64,000 nt of DNA. Origin: Oxalobacteraceae bacterium OTU3CINTB1. GTDB lineage: Bacteria; Pseudomonadota; Gammaproteobacteria; Burkholderiales; Burkholderiaceae_D. The position numbers and the translations under genes are program-made. Where the stretch lies: NCBI GenBank assembly GCA_024123955.1, contig CP099652.1, forward strand, positions 5,394,001-5,458,000, written 5' to 3'. This document shows positions 1 to 9,369 of this stretch, piece after piece. The notes under the pieces are model-generated. The model worked only from the letters and a program-made list of their open reading frames with translations, was not told the origin of the DNA and searched no databases. The first letter of the stretch is position 1, and each line of letters starts with the position of its first letter.

Positions 1-1765
1 CCATGTACTTGCCCGCTTGGGCCGGGTACTGGATCCAGGTGCTGATCTTGTTCAGATGGCCAGCCCAGTCCAGTTCGCCATCCTCGAAGCCGCCGTTGGC
101 GATGCGTTCGTACAAGGTGCCAGGCGGGTTGATGCTCAGCACGGCCGTCTGGCTGGCGGCCGTGGTCGGCAGGTTGGCGCTGTCGGTCACGCGCACGGTG
201 ATCCTGGCGCCGGCGTCGGCCGCCGTCGCGATGAAGCTGTAGGCCGGACCCGTGACGTTGCGCACCCGCGCGCCGTTCTTGTACCAGGCGTAGAAATACG
301 GCGCCGTGCCGGCCTCCGCGTAGGCCGTGAAAACCGCCGGCCGACCGATGGTAACGCCGGTGCTGGCGGGCTGGGTCAGCAAGGCCACCGGCGATTTGTA
401 ACCAGGCTCGTCGATGTCGTAGCCGACGTTGATGGCGGCGTAGGCGCGCTGCACGGCGATCGCCTCGGCGCTATCGTCGCCGTACAGCTGGCGCGCCACG
501 TCGATCATGTGCTGGCGCGCCGCCGCATAGTTGGTGCCGGCGGCAAACTTGGTGGTGTTGGCGGTGAACCAGATGCGGTAGGCCTTGTCGTTGCCGATGC
601 CGGTCATGGCCCTGGGCGTGCGCTTGAGGTAGCCGCTGTAGCCCTCCGCGCCGGCCTTGGCGTCCGAACCCTGCGACAGGAAGTAGAACATGCGGTTGTT
701 GGCGCCGCTGCTGTAGTGCGGATCGAGCTTGCCGATGTCGGCACTCCAGGCATCGCGGCTCTTGCCGTCCCTGGACGGCTTGCGCAGATAGCGCAGCGCC
801 TGGCCGGGAAACCATGCCTCCTTGGCCATCATCCAGTCGTTGCCCGCCGGGACCGTCTTGCCGACGCCGCCATTGTGCGCGTAGGCCTCGGCCATCTCGC
901 CGTTGATGTCCGCGCCCGATTCGTTCAGGCCGCCCGCCTCGCCGTACATCGGCAGCTTGGAGGTGCGCGCCGTGACGCCGTGGCCCATCTCGTGGCCGAG
1001 CACATCGACCACGCCCAGATTTTTATAGTCGACGCCGTTGCTGTCGCCCACCCGGATGCAGCGGCAGTCCTCGCCGTAGTAAGCGTTGGTGTGGGCCTGT
1101 CCATAGTGCACGGTGGCGTAGGTGGCGGTATTGTTACCATCCAGGCTATGCCAGCCCATGACGTTTTTCATCATGTCGTACGTGCTTGCCAGCCCGAACA
1201 TGGCGTTGACGGCGGCGGTCTGGCCGTTGACGCCGGTGGTGCTGGCGCCGGCGATGTATTGCAAGCCGTCGCCCCACTGGTTGTCGGCGTCGGTGTAGAG
1301 CGTGCCGGTGGGGATGTAGTCGTTATTGGCGTTGGTGACCGCCAACCCGCCGAACTTGCCGCCGGCGCCGCGGCTGGTGTCTTTCATCTGGTACAGCGCG
1401 CCACTCTTGGTCGTGTTGAGCTTGACGACGCCGTTGTACTGGCTGTGGCCGGTGCCGGCGACGTCGGTGCGGGCGTTGTGGCGGTCGATCAGGTGGCCGT
1501 CCTCGGCGCTGACGATGTGATCCCAGAACTGCAAGTCGTTGCGGATCAGCATGCGCGTCCTGACCACATAGGCAAGGCGGTAGTCGGTCACCACGTCGTC
1601 CACGTCGAGCGCGTTCAGTTGCGCCAGCGGCTTGCCCTCGCCGGTGCGGGCGCGGGTTCTTGCCATCAACGGATAGACGACCAGCTCGGCGGTGGTCTCC
1701 TCCAGCGGCCGCGCGCCGCGCTCGATACCGGCGAGCACCAGGTTAATCGCTTCCTGCGCGCTCAC
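1..1765 (-). CDS. M4 (thermolysin-like) metallopeptidase, 5'-truncated and cut by the window edge
   Basis: This is an open minus-strand frame running off the left edge. It shows the M4 zinc site HEMGH (bases 980-994), the downstream GGLNESGAD motif that supplies the glutamate ligand, and the HYSSGANN motif. After the peptidase domain comes an Ig-like segment (QPASTGVTIG...YAWYKNGA). Upstream of the catalytic domain only the end of the propeptide (PepSY-like, ELVVYPL) remains. The frame stays open to about 1909 with no ATG, no signal peptide and no FTP domain, and then meets the clpA terminator. GTG at 1765 has a GGAG 9 nt upstream and is the best available start; ATG 1666 is an alternative. 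M4 enzymes are normally secreted pre-pro-proteins, so this copy is probably a decayed or rearranged gene. The family call is firm; the start and activity are not. Confidence 0.8.
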   Translation of the reverse strand, partial: MSAQEAINLVLAGIERGARPLEETTAELVVYPLMARTRARTGEGKPLAQLNALDVDDVVTDYRLAYVVRTRMLIRNDLQFWDHIVSAEDGHLIDRHNARTDVAGTGHSQYNGVVKLNTTKSGALYQMKDTSRGAGGKFGGLAVTNANNDYIPTGTLYTDADNQWGDGLQYIAGASTTGVNGQTAAVNAMFGLASTYDMMKNVMGWHSLDGNNTATYATVHYGQAHTNAYYGEDCRCIRVGDSNGVDYKNLGVVDVLGHEMGHGVTARTSKLPMYGEAGGLNESGADINGEMAEAYAHNGGVGKTVPAGNDWMMAKEAWFPGQALRYLRKPSRDGKSRDAWSADIGKLDPHYSSGANNRMFYFLSQGSDAKAGAEGYSGYLKRTPRAMTGIGNDKAYRIWFTANTTKFAAGTNYAAARQHMIDVARQLYGDDSAEAIAVQRAYAAINVGYDIDEPGYKSPVALLTQPASTGVTIGRPAVFTAYAEAGTAPYFYAWYKNGARVRNVTGPAYSFIATAADAGARITVRVTDSANLPTTAASQTAVLSINPPGTLYERIANGGFEDGELDWAGHLNKISTWIQYPAQAGKYM

Positions 1766-1931
1766 CGGCGGACGCTCCGGTAGCGCATTGGCGCCCTCTT
1801 CCGTCGCCGTCGCCAGCGCGCCGCGCCGGTCGCTCAGGGTTTCGCCGATGACGGCGCCAGTATCAGTTAAAAGCCAGAAAGTGTCAAATTGTATTTTTAT
1901 TTTTACATGATTGCGGGTGCGCTTGCGGACG

Positions 1932-1966
1932 AAAAAAACCCCGCCGGCGCAAAGCGGGCGGGGTTT
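1932..1966 (-). terminator. Rho-independent terminator after clpA
   Basis: A GC-rich hairpin (arms AACCCCGCC and GGCGGGGTT) is followed on the minus strand by a T run. It lies about 30 bp beyond the clpA stop codon. Confidence 0.85.
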
Positions 1967-1997
1967 TCGATACTGCGATCTAGCTGGCCTGGCCGAC

Positions 1998-4304
1998 TTA
2001 GTCGACTTCCACAGTCTCCGGCGGCGTGGTTGGCGCCGCATCCGGCGGTTCCGGGAACTCCAGCTTGACGACATCCTTCTCGTCCAGATCCACGGTCACG
2101 CGGCCACCGGTCACCAGACGGCCGAACAGCAGCTCGTCGGCCAGCGCCTTGCGGATCATGTCCTGGATCAGGCGTGACATCGGCCGTGCGCCCATCAGCG
2201 GATCGAAACCTTTCTTCGCGAGGAACTTGCGCAGTTTCTCGGTGAAGATCGCCTCGACCTTTTTCTCGTGCAGCTGCTCTTCCAGCTGCATCAGGAACTT
2301 GTCGACCACGCGCAGGATGATTTCCTCGTCCAGCGCGCGGAAGCTGATGGTCGCGTCGATACGGTTGCGGAACTCCGGCGTGAACATGCGCTTGATGTCG
2401 GCCATCTCGTCGCCTGCCTGCTTGGAATTCGTAAAGCCGATCGACGACTTCTGCAAGCTTTCGGCGCCCGCGTTGGTGGTCATGATGATGATCACGTTGC
2501 GGAAGTCGGCCTTGCGTCCGTTGTTGTCGGTCAGCGTGCCATGGTCCATCACCTGCAGCAGGATGTTGAAAATGTCCGGATGGGCTTTTTCAATCTCATC
2601 GAGCAACAGCACCGCGTGCGGCTTCTTGGTGATGGCTTCGGTCAGCAAACCGCCCTGGTCGAAACCGACGTAACCCGGCGGCGCGCCGATCAGGCGCGAC
2701 ACGGCGTGACGCTCCATGTACTCGGACATGTCGAAACGAATCAGTTCGATGCCCAGGATGAAGGCCAGCTGTTTCGCCACCTCGGTCTTGCCGACGCCGG
2801 TAGGACCGGAGAACAGGAAGGAGCCGATCGGCTTGTCGGTCTTGCCCAGACCGGCACGCGCCATCTTGATCGCCGACGCCAGCGCTTCGATCGCAGGATC
2901 CTGGCCGAACACCACGTTGCGCAGATCGCGGTCGATGGTCTGCAGCTTGCTGCGGTCGTCCTGGTTGACGGTCTGCGGCGGGATACGGGCGATCTTGGCG
3001 ATGATGTCCTCGATCTCGGTCTTGCCGATGGTTTTCTTCTGCTTCGACTTCGGCAGGATGCGCTGCGCAGCACCGGCCTCGTCGATGACGTCGATCGCCT
3101 TGTCGGGCAGATGGCGGTCGTTGATGAAGCGCGCTGCCAGTTCGGCGGCGGTCGACAGCGCCGACGACGAATACTTCACGCCATGGTGCTCTTCGAAGCG
3201 CGACTTCAGGCCGCGCAGGATCTGCACGGTCTGCTCGACGGTCGGCTCGTTGACGTCCACTTTCTGGAAGCGGCGGGAGAGCGCGTGATCCTTCTCGAAC
3301 ACGCCACGGAATTCCGTGTAGGTGGTCGCGCCGATGCACTTGAGCTGGCCGTTGGCCAACGCAGGCTTCAGCAGGTTCGATGCGTCCAGGGTGCCGCCCG
3401 AGGCTGAACCGGCGCCGATGATCGTATGGATCTCGTCGATGAACAGGATGCCGTTCGGGTTGTCCTTCAATTGCTTGAGGACGGCCTTGAGGCGCTGTTC
3501 GAAGTCACCGCGGTACTTGGTGCCGGCCAGCAGCGCGCCCATGTCGAGCGAATACACGACGGCGTTTTGCAGGATTTCCGGCACATCGCTTTGCGTGATG
3601 CGGTAGGCCAGGCCTTCGGCGATCGCGGTCTTGCCCACGCCGGCCTCGCCGACCAGCAACGGATTGTTTTTGCGGCGACGGCACAGGATCTGGATCACGC
3701 GGTCGACCTCGTCTTCGCGGCCGATCAGCGGATCGATCTTGCCTTCGGCGGCGGACTTGTTCAGATTCTGCGTGAACTGGTCCAGCGGGCTTTCCTTGGT
3801 CTGGCCTTCGCCGCCCGGAGCGCCCTCTTCCACGCCTTCCGATGCCTTGGCGGCATCGGTCTGCTGGTCCTTGCGCACGCCGTGCGAAATGAAGTTGACC
3901 ACGTCCAGACGCGTCACGCCCTGCTGATGCAGGTAGTAGACCGCGTGCGAATCCTTTTCGCCGAAGATCGCCACCAGCACGTTGGCGCCGGTCACTTCCT
4001 TCTTGCCATTGGACGCCGACTGCACGTGCATGATGGCGCGCTGGATCACGCGTTGGAAACCGAGCGTCGGCTGGGTATCGACCTCACCGGTGCCTGGCAC
4101 GGTCGGCGTGTTATCGCCGATGAAATTGGTCAGGGTTTTGCGCAGATCTTCAATGTTGACGGCGCATGCGCGCAACACTTCGGCAGCCGAAGGGTTGTCC
4201 AGCAAGGCCAGCAGCAAGTGCTCCACCGTGATGAATTCGTGCCGGGCCTGTCGCGCTTCGACAAACGCCATGTGCAAACTTACTTCTAATTCCTGCGCAA
4301 TCAT
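1998..4304 (-). CDS. clpA: ATP-dependent Clp protease ATP-binding subunit ClpA
   Basis: This is the AAA+ unfoldase that feeds substrates to the ClpP peptidase in the cytoplasm. At 768 aa it is close to the usual ClpA length. The N-terminal Clp repeat domain occupies about residues 1-145. The first AAA module has Walker A GEAGVGKT near residue 220 and Walker B LFIDEIH near 290. The second has GPTGVGKT near residue 500, followed by the C-terminal D2-small domain. Start chosen: ATG at 4304 ([11 protein letters not shown]), preceded by a strong GGAGGAAGT ribosome site and overlapping the clpS stop as ATGA. A longer GTG start at 4322 adds only six residues. Co-transcribed with its adaptor clpS. 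Confidence 0.97.
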   Translation of the reverse strand: MIAQELEVSLHMAFVEARQARHEFITVEHLLLALLDNPSAAEVLRACAVNIEDLRKTLTNFIGDNTPTVPGTGEVDTQPTLGFQRVIQRAIMHVQSASNGKKEVTGANVLVAIFGEKDSHAVYYLHQQGVTRLDVVNFISHGVRKDQQTDAAKASEGVEEGAPGGEGQTKESPLDQFTQNLNKSAAEGKIDPLIGREDEVDRVIQILCRRRKNNPLLVGEAGVGKTAIAEGLAYRITQSDVPEILQNAVVYSLDMGALLAGTKYRGDFEQRLKAVLKQLKDNPNGILFIDEIHTIIGAGSASGGTLDASNLLKPALANGQLKCIGATTYTEFRGVFEKDHALSRRFQKVDVNEPTVEQTVQILRGLKSRFEEHHGVKYSSSALSTAAELAARFINDRHLPDKAIDVIDEAGAAQRILPKSKQKKTIGKTEIEDIIAKIARIPPQTVNQDDRSKLQTIDRDLRNVVFGQDPAIEALASAIKMARAGLGKTDKPIGSFLFSGPTGVGKTEVAKQLAFILGIELIRFDMSEYMERHAVSRLIGAPPGYVGFDQGGLLTEAITKKPHAVLLLDEIEKAHPDIFNILLQVMDHGTLTDNNGRKADFRNVIIIMTTNAGAESLQKSSIGFTNSKQAGDEMADIKRMFTPEFRNRIDATISFRALDEEIILRVVDKFLMQLEEQLHEKKVEAIFTEKLRKFLAKKGFDPLMGARPMSRLIQDMIRKALADELLFGRLVTGGRVTVDLDEKDVVKLEFPEPPDAAPTTPPETVEVD

Positions 4305-4603
4305 ACTTCCTCCATCACGCACTGCAGGGGATGACCTGCCTTGCGCGCATGCGTTAAAACGAACTCCACTTTGGTACAGGCTATATCTTTAGAGAACACG
4401 CCGCACACTCCTTTGCCGTAGCGATGAACACTGAGCATTATTTGCGTGGCTGTTTCACGGTCTTTGTTGAAATACTCCTGGATGATAGCGACTACAAATT
4501 CCATCGGTGTGTAGTCATCGTTGAGCAACGCCACCTGGTACAACGGTGGCGGCTTCAGCGCTTGCCGCTCCAAAAGGGTTTCGGTGTCATGCTTGGTTGC
4601 CAT
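4301..4603 (-). CDS. clpS: ATP-dependent Clp protease adaptor ClpS
   Basis: This N-end-rule adaptor docks on the ClpA N-domain and delivers proteins with destabilising N-termini. It is 100 aa from ATG 4603 ([14 protein letters not shown]). The core is typical: [19 protein letters not shown], then the [16 protein letters not shown] helix and the C-terminal [15 protein letters not shown]. An in-frame upstream ATG at 4663 would add 20 residues not expected in the family. The stop overlaps the clpA start by four bases. The divergent cold-shock gene recalls the enterobacterial clpS/cspD arrangement. Confidence 0.95.
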   Translation of the reverse strand: MATKHDTETLLERQALKPPPLYQVALLNDDYTPMEFVVAIIQEYFNKDRETATQIMLSVHRYGKGVCGVFSKDIACTKVEFVLTHARKAGHPLQCVMEEV

Positions 4604-4779
4604 ACGCTTATATTCTAATGCTTTCGGGGTTGATGCAATGTGCATTTCACTATGCACATCCAATTGTTTTCCATCTTACGCGTTTTCTTAACATGGCGCA
4701 GATGGCGACCCATTTGTTAAAATCAAGAGTTGCTTTTTCGCCAAGCAGATCAAAAGTAGCAAAATGCATACAAATCTGC

Positions 4780-4808
4780 TTGACTTTAAAAATCGGTCCG
4801 CTAACAAT
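4780..4808 (+). promoter_or_regulatory. Candidate sigma-70 promoter of the cold-shock gene
   Basis: TTGACT (4780-4785) is followed 16-17 bp later by TAACAAT (4802-4808). Transcription from here would give a 5' leader of roughly 110 nt, as is usual for csp mRNAs. Confidence 0.45.
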
Positions 4809-4868
4809 GCGTTATCGGCTTCGTGCAGAAATGTACATGTTGATAAGAAGTGAGGCGTGAGGAGGGGG

Positions 4869-4884
4869 CAAGAAGCTTCTTGCT
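4869..4884. promoter_or_regulatory. Perfect palindrome in the csp 5' leader
   Basis: GCAAGAAGCTTCTTGC is a perfect 16-bp palindrome followed by TTTTA, about 44 bp before the csp start codon. It could be an RNA hairpin acting as a thermosensitive leader element, or a protein site; this is inference only. Confidence 0.4.
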
Positions 4885-4927
4885 TTTATGGCTCGTGTGA
4901 TCCGTTTTAATTTTGAAAGTTCTTTTT

Positions 4928-5131
4928 ATGGCAACAGGTACAGTTAAGTGGTTCAATGATTCCAAAGGTTTTGGCTTCATCACTCCAGATGACGGCGGCG
5001 AGGATTTGTTCGCTCACTTCTCCGCAATCAACATGAACGGTTTCAAGACCCTCAAAGAAGGTCAAAAAGTTCAATTCGAAGTCACGCAAGGCCCTAAAGG
5101 CAAGCAAGCTTCCAACATCCAAGCTGCCTAA
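4928..5131 (+). CDS. cspA: Cold-shock protein (CspA family)
   Basis: This is a 67-aa single cold-shock domain, an OB-fold nucleic-acid chaperone that melts RNA secondary structure. It shows RNP1-like KGFGFI and RNP2-like LFAHFSAI, with the N-terminal GTVKWFN signature. Start chosen: ATG 4928 (MATGTVKWF); upstream alternatives add residues foreign to the family. Divergent from clpS-clpA, with a good terminator directly downstream, so monocistronic. Whether the ortholog is cspA or cspD cannot be told from sequence alone. Confidence 0.93.
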   Translation: MATGTVKWFNDSKGFGFITPDDGGEDLFAHFSAINMNGFKTLKEGQKVQFEVTQGPKGKQASNIQAA

Positions 5132-5151
5132 GTTACACGGCACAGATGTGA

Positions 5152-5177
5152 AAAACCCCGTCTGCGGGGTTTTTTTT
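5152..5177 (+). terminator. Rho-independent terminator after the cold-shock gene
   Basis: AACCCCG/CGGGGTT stem with loop TCTG, followed by a run of eight T. Confidence 0.9.
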
Positions 5178-5251
5178 CGTCCAGCGGCCGGCCCGGGCCA
5201 CGGATAGCCAAACGAAAGTGTTGTAGAAGTCCGACGTTCCCCTCTCCCCCT

Positions 5252-7072
5252 ATGACTCATCTGATAACGCTGGCGATGGCTGCCCTGGTGGTGCTGTCGA
5301 TCCCGATGCCGGGCCGCGCCGCGCCGTCGCTGGCGACGGAAATACAACGCACTCTGCAGCAAGAACAACTGACCGGCGCCGTTTGGGTCACCGTCACGCC
5401 CGAGGCCGGCGCGCTGGCCGGCGCCGCCGGGCTGGCCAACGCCGCCAGCGGCGCCGTGATGCGCGCCGACAACCGCGTGCAGGTCGGCTCGGTCGCCAAG
5501 GTGGCGGTGGCCGCTGGCGTGCTGCGCCTGATCACCGAAGGCAAGCTGTCGCTCGACACGCCGGTCGCCACGTTGCTGCCGGCATTGTCGTTCACCAACC
5601 ACTGGCAGGACACCGACCCGATCCGCGTGCGGCATTTGCTCTCGCACACGGCGGGGCTGGAAAACTTCCGGCTGTGGCACATCTTCAGCCTGTCGGCCCG
5701 GGCCGACACGCCGCTCGGCGCCGCCTTCGCCAACGCATCCGATCCCGCGCTGCTGACCGTGCAAGCGCGGCCGGGCAGCCGCTTCGCCTATTCCAACATC
5801 GGCTACGCGCTGCTCGGCATGATCATCGAAACGGTCAGCGGCCAGCGCTACGACCGCTATCTGGACGCGCAATTGCTGCAACCGTTGGGGATGCGCGACA
5901 GCACCTTTGGCTTCGTCACCCAGACCGGGCCGGAGGCGGACCCGCGTTTGGCGATGGGCCACTTCGAGCGCGGCGTCACGCAGCCCGCCGTGCGCGGCTA
6001 CCTGCCCTCGGCTGATCGGCTCACCACCACCGCCGCCGACATGGCGCGTTTCGCCGTCTTCCTGATGGGCGACGGCGCCATCGACGGCCGCCCCTTCATC
6101 GACCCCAAGCTGATGGCGCAACTGGGCACGCCCAGCGGCACCGAGGCCGTGCGGGCCGGCTTGACGACCGGCCACGGCCACGCGCTGGTCGGCCGCGACC
6201 GCCATGGCCAGCTTGGCTACTGCCATCCCGGCACCTCGGTGGGCTTCAACGCCATGCTGTGCGTCTATCCGGCGCAGCGCAAGGCGTTCTTTGTTGCCAT
6301 GAACACGGACAGCGAAACGGCGAACTACGACCGCTTCAATAAATTGCTGATCTACAAGCTGCATCTCCAGCCGGCCGCGCCTGCGGTCAAGCCCGCCACG
6401 CCAGCCGGCGACATCGGCGACTGGCTGGGAATTTACGTGCCGGCGATGCACAGGGTCAGCAACCTGGCCTGGACCGACATCGTCTTCAACTTCGTGCGGG
6501 TGGGCCGGGAGGGTGGCGTCGTGCGGCTGGCGCCGTTCCAGGGCGAGCCGACGGTATTGACGCCGACCGGCGGCCACTTGTTCACGCAGGCCGGCCGCCT
6601 GGACAACACGCACGCGATGCTGGTTGGCGACGACGGCCGGCGCATCGTCACCGACGGCATCCGCAACTACGCCAAGGCCGACATGGTGCTGTTCACAGGC
6701 CTGTGGCTGAGCCTGGGGATCGGTCTGCCGGGGCTGGCCTATATTGTGACTGTCGGTTGCTGGCGGCTGCTGCGACGGCGGCTGCGGACCCGCGATCCGT
6801 TGTTCGCGCCGTTGATGGGTGTGCTTGCGCTGGCGCTGCCCGCGCCGCTGTTTTACATGCAGTCGTTCTTGCGGATGGGGGAATTGACGATGGCCAGCGG
6901 CATGCTGGCGGTGGTCACGGCGGCGTTGCCGCTAACGTTGATGGCGGGACTGGCGATGCAGTGGCGCGGTGGGCAGCGACATGTCGGCGATACGCTGGCG
7001 CTGATCGCAAGCCTGCAATGCATGCTGGTGCTGGCCGCGTGGGGCATGCTGCCCTTCATGCTCTGGAAATAA
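5252..7072 (+). CDS. Serine hydrolase of the beta-lactamase/class C (AmpC-like, S12) fold with C-terminal membrane segments
   Basis: This is a 606-aa protein with an N-terminal signal peptide (residues 1-23). The penicillin-binding fold shows SVAK (SxxK nucleophile motif) at about residues 80-83, YSN at about 180-182 and an HPGTSVG motif in place of the KTG box. The family includes peptidases, esterases and beta-lactamases, so the substrate is unknown. From about residue 490 there are several hydrophobic helices (LWLSLGIGLPGLAYIV and later ones), which would tether the periplasmic domain to the inner membrane. It stands alone, with the inverted-repeat element directly downstream. Confidence 0.85.
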   Translation: MTHLITLAMAALVVLSIPMPGRAAPSLATEIQRTLQQEQLTGAVWVTVTPEAGALAGAAGLANAASGAVMRADNRVQVGSVAKVAVAAGVLRLITEGKLSLDTPVATLLPALSFTNHWQDTDPIRVRHLLSHTAGLENFRLWHIFSLSARADTPLGAAFANASDPALLTVQARPGSRFAYSNIGYALLGMIIETVSGQRYDRYLDAQLLQPLGMRDSTFGFVTQTGPEADPRLAMGHFERGVTQPAVRGYLPSADRLTTTAADMARFAVFLMGDGAIDGRPFIDPKLMAQLGTPSGTEAVRAGLTTGHGHALVGRDRHGQLGYCHPGTSVGFNAMLCVYPAQRKAFFVAMNTDSETANYDRFNKLLIYKLHLQPAAPAVKPATPAGDIGDWLGIYVPAMHRVSNLAWTDIVFNFVRVGREGGVVRLAPFQGEPTVLTPTGGHLFTQAGRLDNTHAMLVGDDGRRIVTDGIRNYAKADMVLFTGLWLSLGIGLPGLAYIVTVGCWRLLRRRLRTRDPLFAPLMGVLALALPAPLFYMQSFLRMGELTMASGMLAVVTAALPLTLMAGLAMQWRGGQRHVGDTLALIASLQCMLVLAAWGMLPFMLWK

Positions 7073-7083
7073 ACCAAAAGCAA

Positions 7084-7237
7084 CTCCGGGGTCAGGTCCA
7101 CCATTTCTACACGTGCTGATCTATTTGGTGAAAATCGTTTCCCGAAAAGCAGATTTGGGCGATACGCGCATGTGAAATAGCCGTCGCCCACGCCCCAAGG
7201 TCGGGCCCGTGTAGAAATGGTGGACCTGACCCCGGAG
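7084..7237. repeat. 154-bp MITE-like element with perfect 30-bp terminal inverted repeats
   Basis: Bases 7084-7113 and 7208-7237 are exact reverse complements over 30 bp (outer end CTCCGGGGTCAGGTCC, inner end CTACACG). They enclose 94 bp with no coding capacity. The element fills the gap between the serine hydrolase stop (7072) and the icd stop (7247), two convergent genes. The length, symmetry and lack of an ORF fit a non-autonomous mobile element. A long-stem bidirectional terminator is the alternative. Confidence 0.75.
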
Positions 7238-7246
7238 TATTACAGA

Positions 7247-8506
7247 CTAGTCCTGCATCTGCTCGATCATCACTTCGCCGAAGCCGGAGCACGATACCTG
7301 CGTCGCGCCTTCCATCAGGCGCGCGAAGTCGTAGGTGACCTTCTTCGAGTCGATGGCTTTTTCCATCGACTTGATGATCAAGTCGGCCGCTTCGGTCCAG
7401 CCCATGTGGCGCAGCATCATCTCGGCCGACAGGATCAGCGAACCCGGATTCACATAGTCCTTGCCCGCATATTTAGGCGCTGTGCCGTGCGTCGCTTCGA
7501 ACATCGCCACCGAATCCGACAGGTTGGCGCCCGGCGCGATGCCGATGCCGCCCACCTGGGCCGCCAGCGCGTCCGAGATGTAGTCGCCGTTGAGGTTCAA
7601 CGTGGCGATCACGCTGTATTCCGCCGGACGCAGCAAGATCTGCTGCAGGAAGGCGTCGGCGATCGAATCCTTGATCGTGATGTCGCGCCCGGTCTTCGGA
7701 TTCTTCACCTTGCACCAAGGGCCGCCGTCGATCAGCTCCGCGCCGAATTCCTTCAGCGCCAGCTCGTACGCCCAGTCACGGAAGCCACCCTCGGTGTACT
7801 TCATAATGTTGCCTTTGTGGACGATGGTCACCGACGGCTTGTCGTTGTCGATCGCGTACTGGATCGCCTTGCGCACCAGGCGCTGCGTGCCTTCGATCGA
7901 CACCGGCTTGATGCCCAGGCCCGACGTTTCCGGGAAGCGGATCTTGGTCACGCCCATTTCCTTGACCAGGAAGTCCAGCAGTTTCTTGGCGCCTTCCGAA
8001 CCCTGCTGGTATTCGATACCGGCATAGATGTCTTCCGAGTTCTCGCGGAAGATGACCATGTTGGTTTTCTCAGGCTCTTTGACCGGCGACGGCACGCCGG
8101 TGAAGTAACGCACCGGGCGCAGGCAAACGTACAGGTCCAACTGCTGGCGCAGCGCCACGTTGAGCGAGCGGATGCCGCCGCCGACCGGCGTCGTCAGCGG
8201 GCCCTTGATCGACACCACGTACTCCTTCACCGCCGCCAGGGTCTCCTCCGGCAGCCACACGTCGGGGCCGTACACGGTGGTCGACTTTTCGCCGGCAAAA
8301 ATTTCCATCCAGTTGATCTTGCGCTTGCCGCCGTAGGACTTGGCCACCGCCGCATCGACCACCTTGAGCATGACCGGGGTGATGTCCGCGCCGGTGCCGT
8401 CGCCTTCGATGTAGGGCACGATCGGGTTATCTGGTACATTCAGGGAAAAATCGGCGTTGACGGTGATTTTCTGGCCGTCGGCGGGTACGTTGATATGTTG
8501 GTACAT
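7247..8506 (-). CDS. icd: NADP-dependent isocitrate dehydrogenase
   Basis: This TCA-cycle enzyme oxidatively decarboxylates isocitrate to 2-oxoglutarate with NADP+. It is 419 aa, close to the E. coli length of 416. The substrate loop [13 protein letters not shown] (Ser near residue 114, the residue phosphorylated by AceK in enterics) is followed by LRPVRYF and [12 protein letters not shown]. Later come the cofactor region [11 protein letters not shown] and the metal-binding NGDYISD segment. Start chosen: ATG 8506 ([12 protein letters not shown]) with GGAGAAC just upstream; a longer frame to 8584 adds non-family residues. Confidence 0.97.
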   Translation of the reverse strand: MYQHINVPADGQKITVNADFSLNVPDNPIVPYIEGDGTGADITPVMLKVVDAAVAKSYGGKRKINWMEIFAGEKSTTVYGPDVWLPEETLAAVKEYVVSIKGPLTTPVGGGIRSLNVALRQQLDLYVCLRPVRYFTGVPSPVKEPEKTNMVIFRENSEDIYAGIEYQQGSEGAKKLLDFLVKEMGVTKIRFPETSGLGIKPVSIEGTQRLVRKAIQYAIDNDKPSVTIVHKGNIMKYTEGGFRDWAYELALKEFGAELIDGGPWCKVKNPKTGRDITIKDSIADAFLQQILLRPAEYSVIATLNLNGDYISDALAAQVGGIGIAPGANLSDSVAMFEATHGTAPKYAGKDYVNPGSLILSAEMMLRHMGWTEAADLIIKSMEKAIDSKKVTYDFARLMEGATQVSCSGFGEVMIEQMQD

Positions 8507-8602
8507 CGTGTTCTCCGAAATGGACGCTCGGCAAGCGGCATACAATACTGCTACCGGGGCAAGGATTCTTTGTTTTATTGCCAAGTTAGTACAAATACCT
8601 AG

Positions 8603-8616
8603 GTCTTCTATAAGAC
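8603..8616. promoter_or_regulatory. Palindromic operator-like site upstream of icd and rluE
   Basis: GTCTTCTATAAGAC is a near-perfect palindrome, and ATAAGAC is repeated immediately after it (8617-8623). It lies in the divergent icd/rluE spacer, about 97 bp before the icd ATG. It resembles the TCTTAT...ATAAGA sites of GntR-type regulators of central metabolism; the regulator itself is not identified here. Confidence 0.35.
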
Positions 8617-8716
8617 ATAAGACAGGCGTTTTGCATTATGCACCAGTATTTTAGTGGGCGCTACGATTTTACGACACCGGCCTTCAAGCCTACACCAATT
8701 CCATCCTCACACAAGC

Positions 8717-9280
8717 ATGCCCCTCATTCTATTTAATAAACCTTTCCAGGTGCTGTGCCAGTTCTCGCCGCAGGACGACAAGGCCACCCTGGCCGACTAT
8801 CTGAAGATCCCCAACATCTACCCGGCCGGCCGCCTCGACGCCGACAGCGAAGGCTTGATGCTGCTGACCGACGACGGCAAGCTGCAGCACCAGATTGCCC
8901 ATCCGGACCACAAGGAGGCCAAGGTGTACCTGGTGCAGGTCGAAGGCGTGGCCGACGCCGGCAGCCTGGCCAAGTTGCAGGCGCCGATCGACCTGGGCGA
9001 TTTCGTCACCAAACCCTGCAAGGCGGTCCGGATCGCCGAGCCGGAGTGGCTGTGGCCGCGCACTCCGCCGATCCGCGAACGCGCCGGACAGCCGACCAGC
9101 TGGCTGGCGATCACGTTACAAGAGGGAAAGAACCGCCAGGTCAGGCGCATGACGGCGGCGGTCGGGCTGCCGACCTTGCGGCTGGTGCGCACCGCCATCG
9201 GCGCCATCTCGCTGGCGAGCCACCCGCTGATGCCAGGCGAATCGATGCCGGTGCAGCCATCGGAGCTGACCAACGACTGA
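8717..9280 (+). CDS. rluE: 23S rRNA pseudouridine synthase, RluE-like (RsuA family)
   Basis: This 187-aa enzyme isomerises a uridine in 23S rRNA. The catalytic motif GRLDADSEGLMLLTDDG, with the nucleophilic Asp at about residue 41, is diagnostic for the RsuA/RluE group. The KNRQVRRMTAAVGLPTLRLVR motif follows. No S4 domain precedes the catalytic domain, which fits RluE rather than RsuA or RluB. Start chosen: ATG 8717 (MPLILFNKPF), because the preceding 21 codons lack family character. Divergent from icd. Confidence 0.88.
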   Translation: MPLILFNKPFQVLCQFSPQDDKATLADYLKIPNIYPAGRLDADSEGLMLLTDDGKLQHQIAHPDHKEAKVYLVQVEGVADAGSLAKLQAPIDLGDFVTKPCKAVRIAEPEWLWPRTPPIRERAGQPTSWLAITLQEGKNRQVRRMTAAVGLPTLRLVRTAIGAISLASHPLMPGESMPVQPSELTND

Positions 9281-9369
9281 GTGAACGGAACGGCGAAAAT
9301 GATGTAAAAGTGATATGCTGTGTAGGCGGAAGGTTGTGCCTTCCACAAACATAGTCAATAGGTAACTAA

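Larger units (their letters stand above)
4604..4927. other. Divergent intergenic region between clpS and the cold-shock gene
   Basis: This 324-bp, relatively AT-rich spacer holds the promoters of clpS (leftward) and the cold-shock gene (rightward). It contains the promoter-like boxes and the palindrome listed separately. No coding frame here looks real. Confidence 0.7.

Noticed and set aside
17-1783. Plus-strand 588-codon open frame opposite the M4 peptidase
   Set aside because: It is an antisense shadow caused by high GC. The minus strand carries the HEMGH and GGLNES motifs in a continuous frame, while the plus frame has only Ala/Val/Gly/Arg-rich noise.
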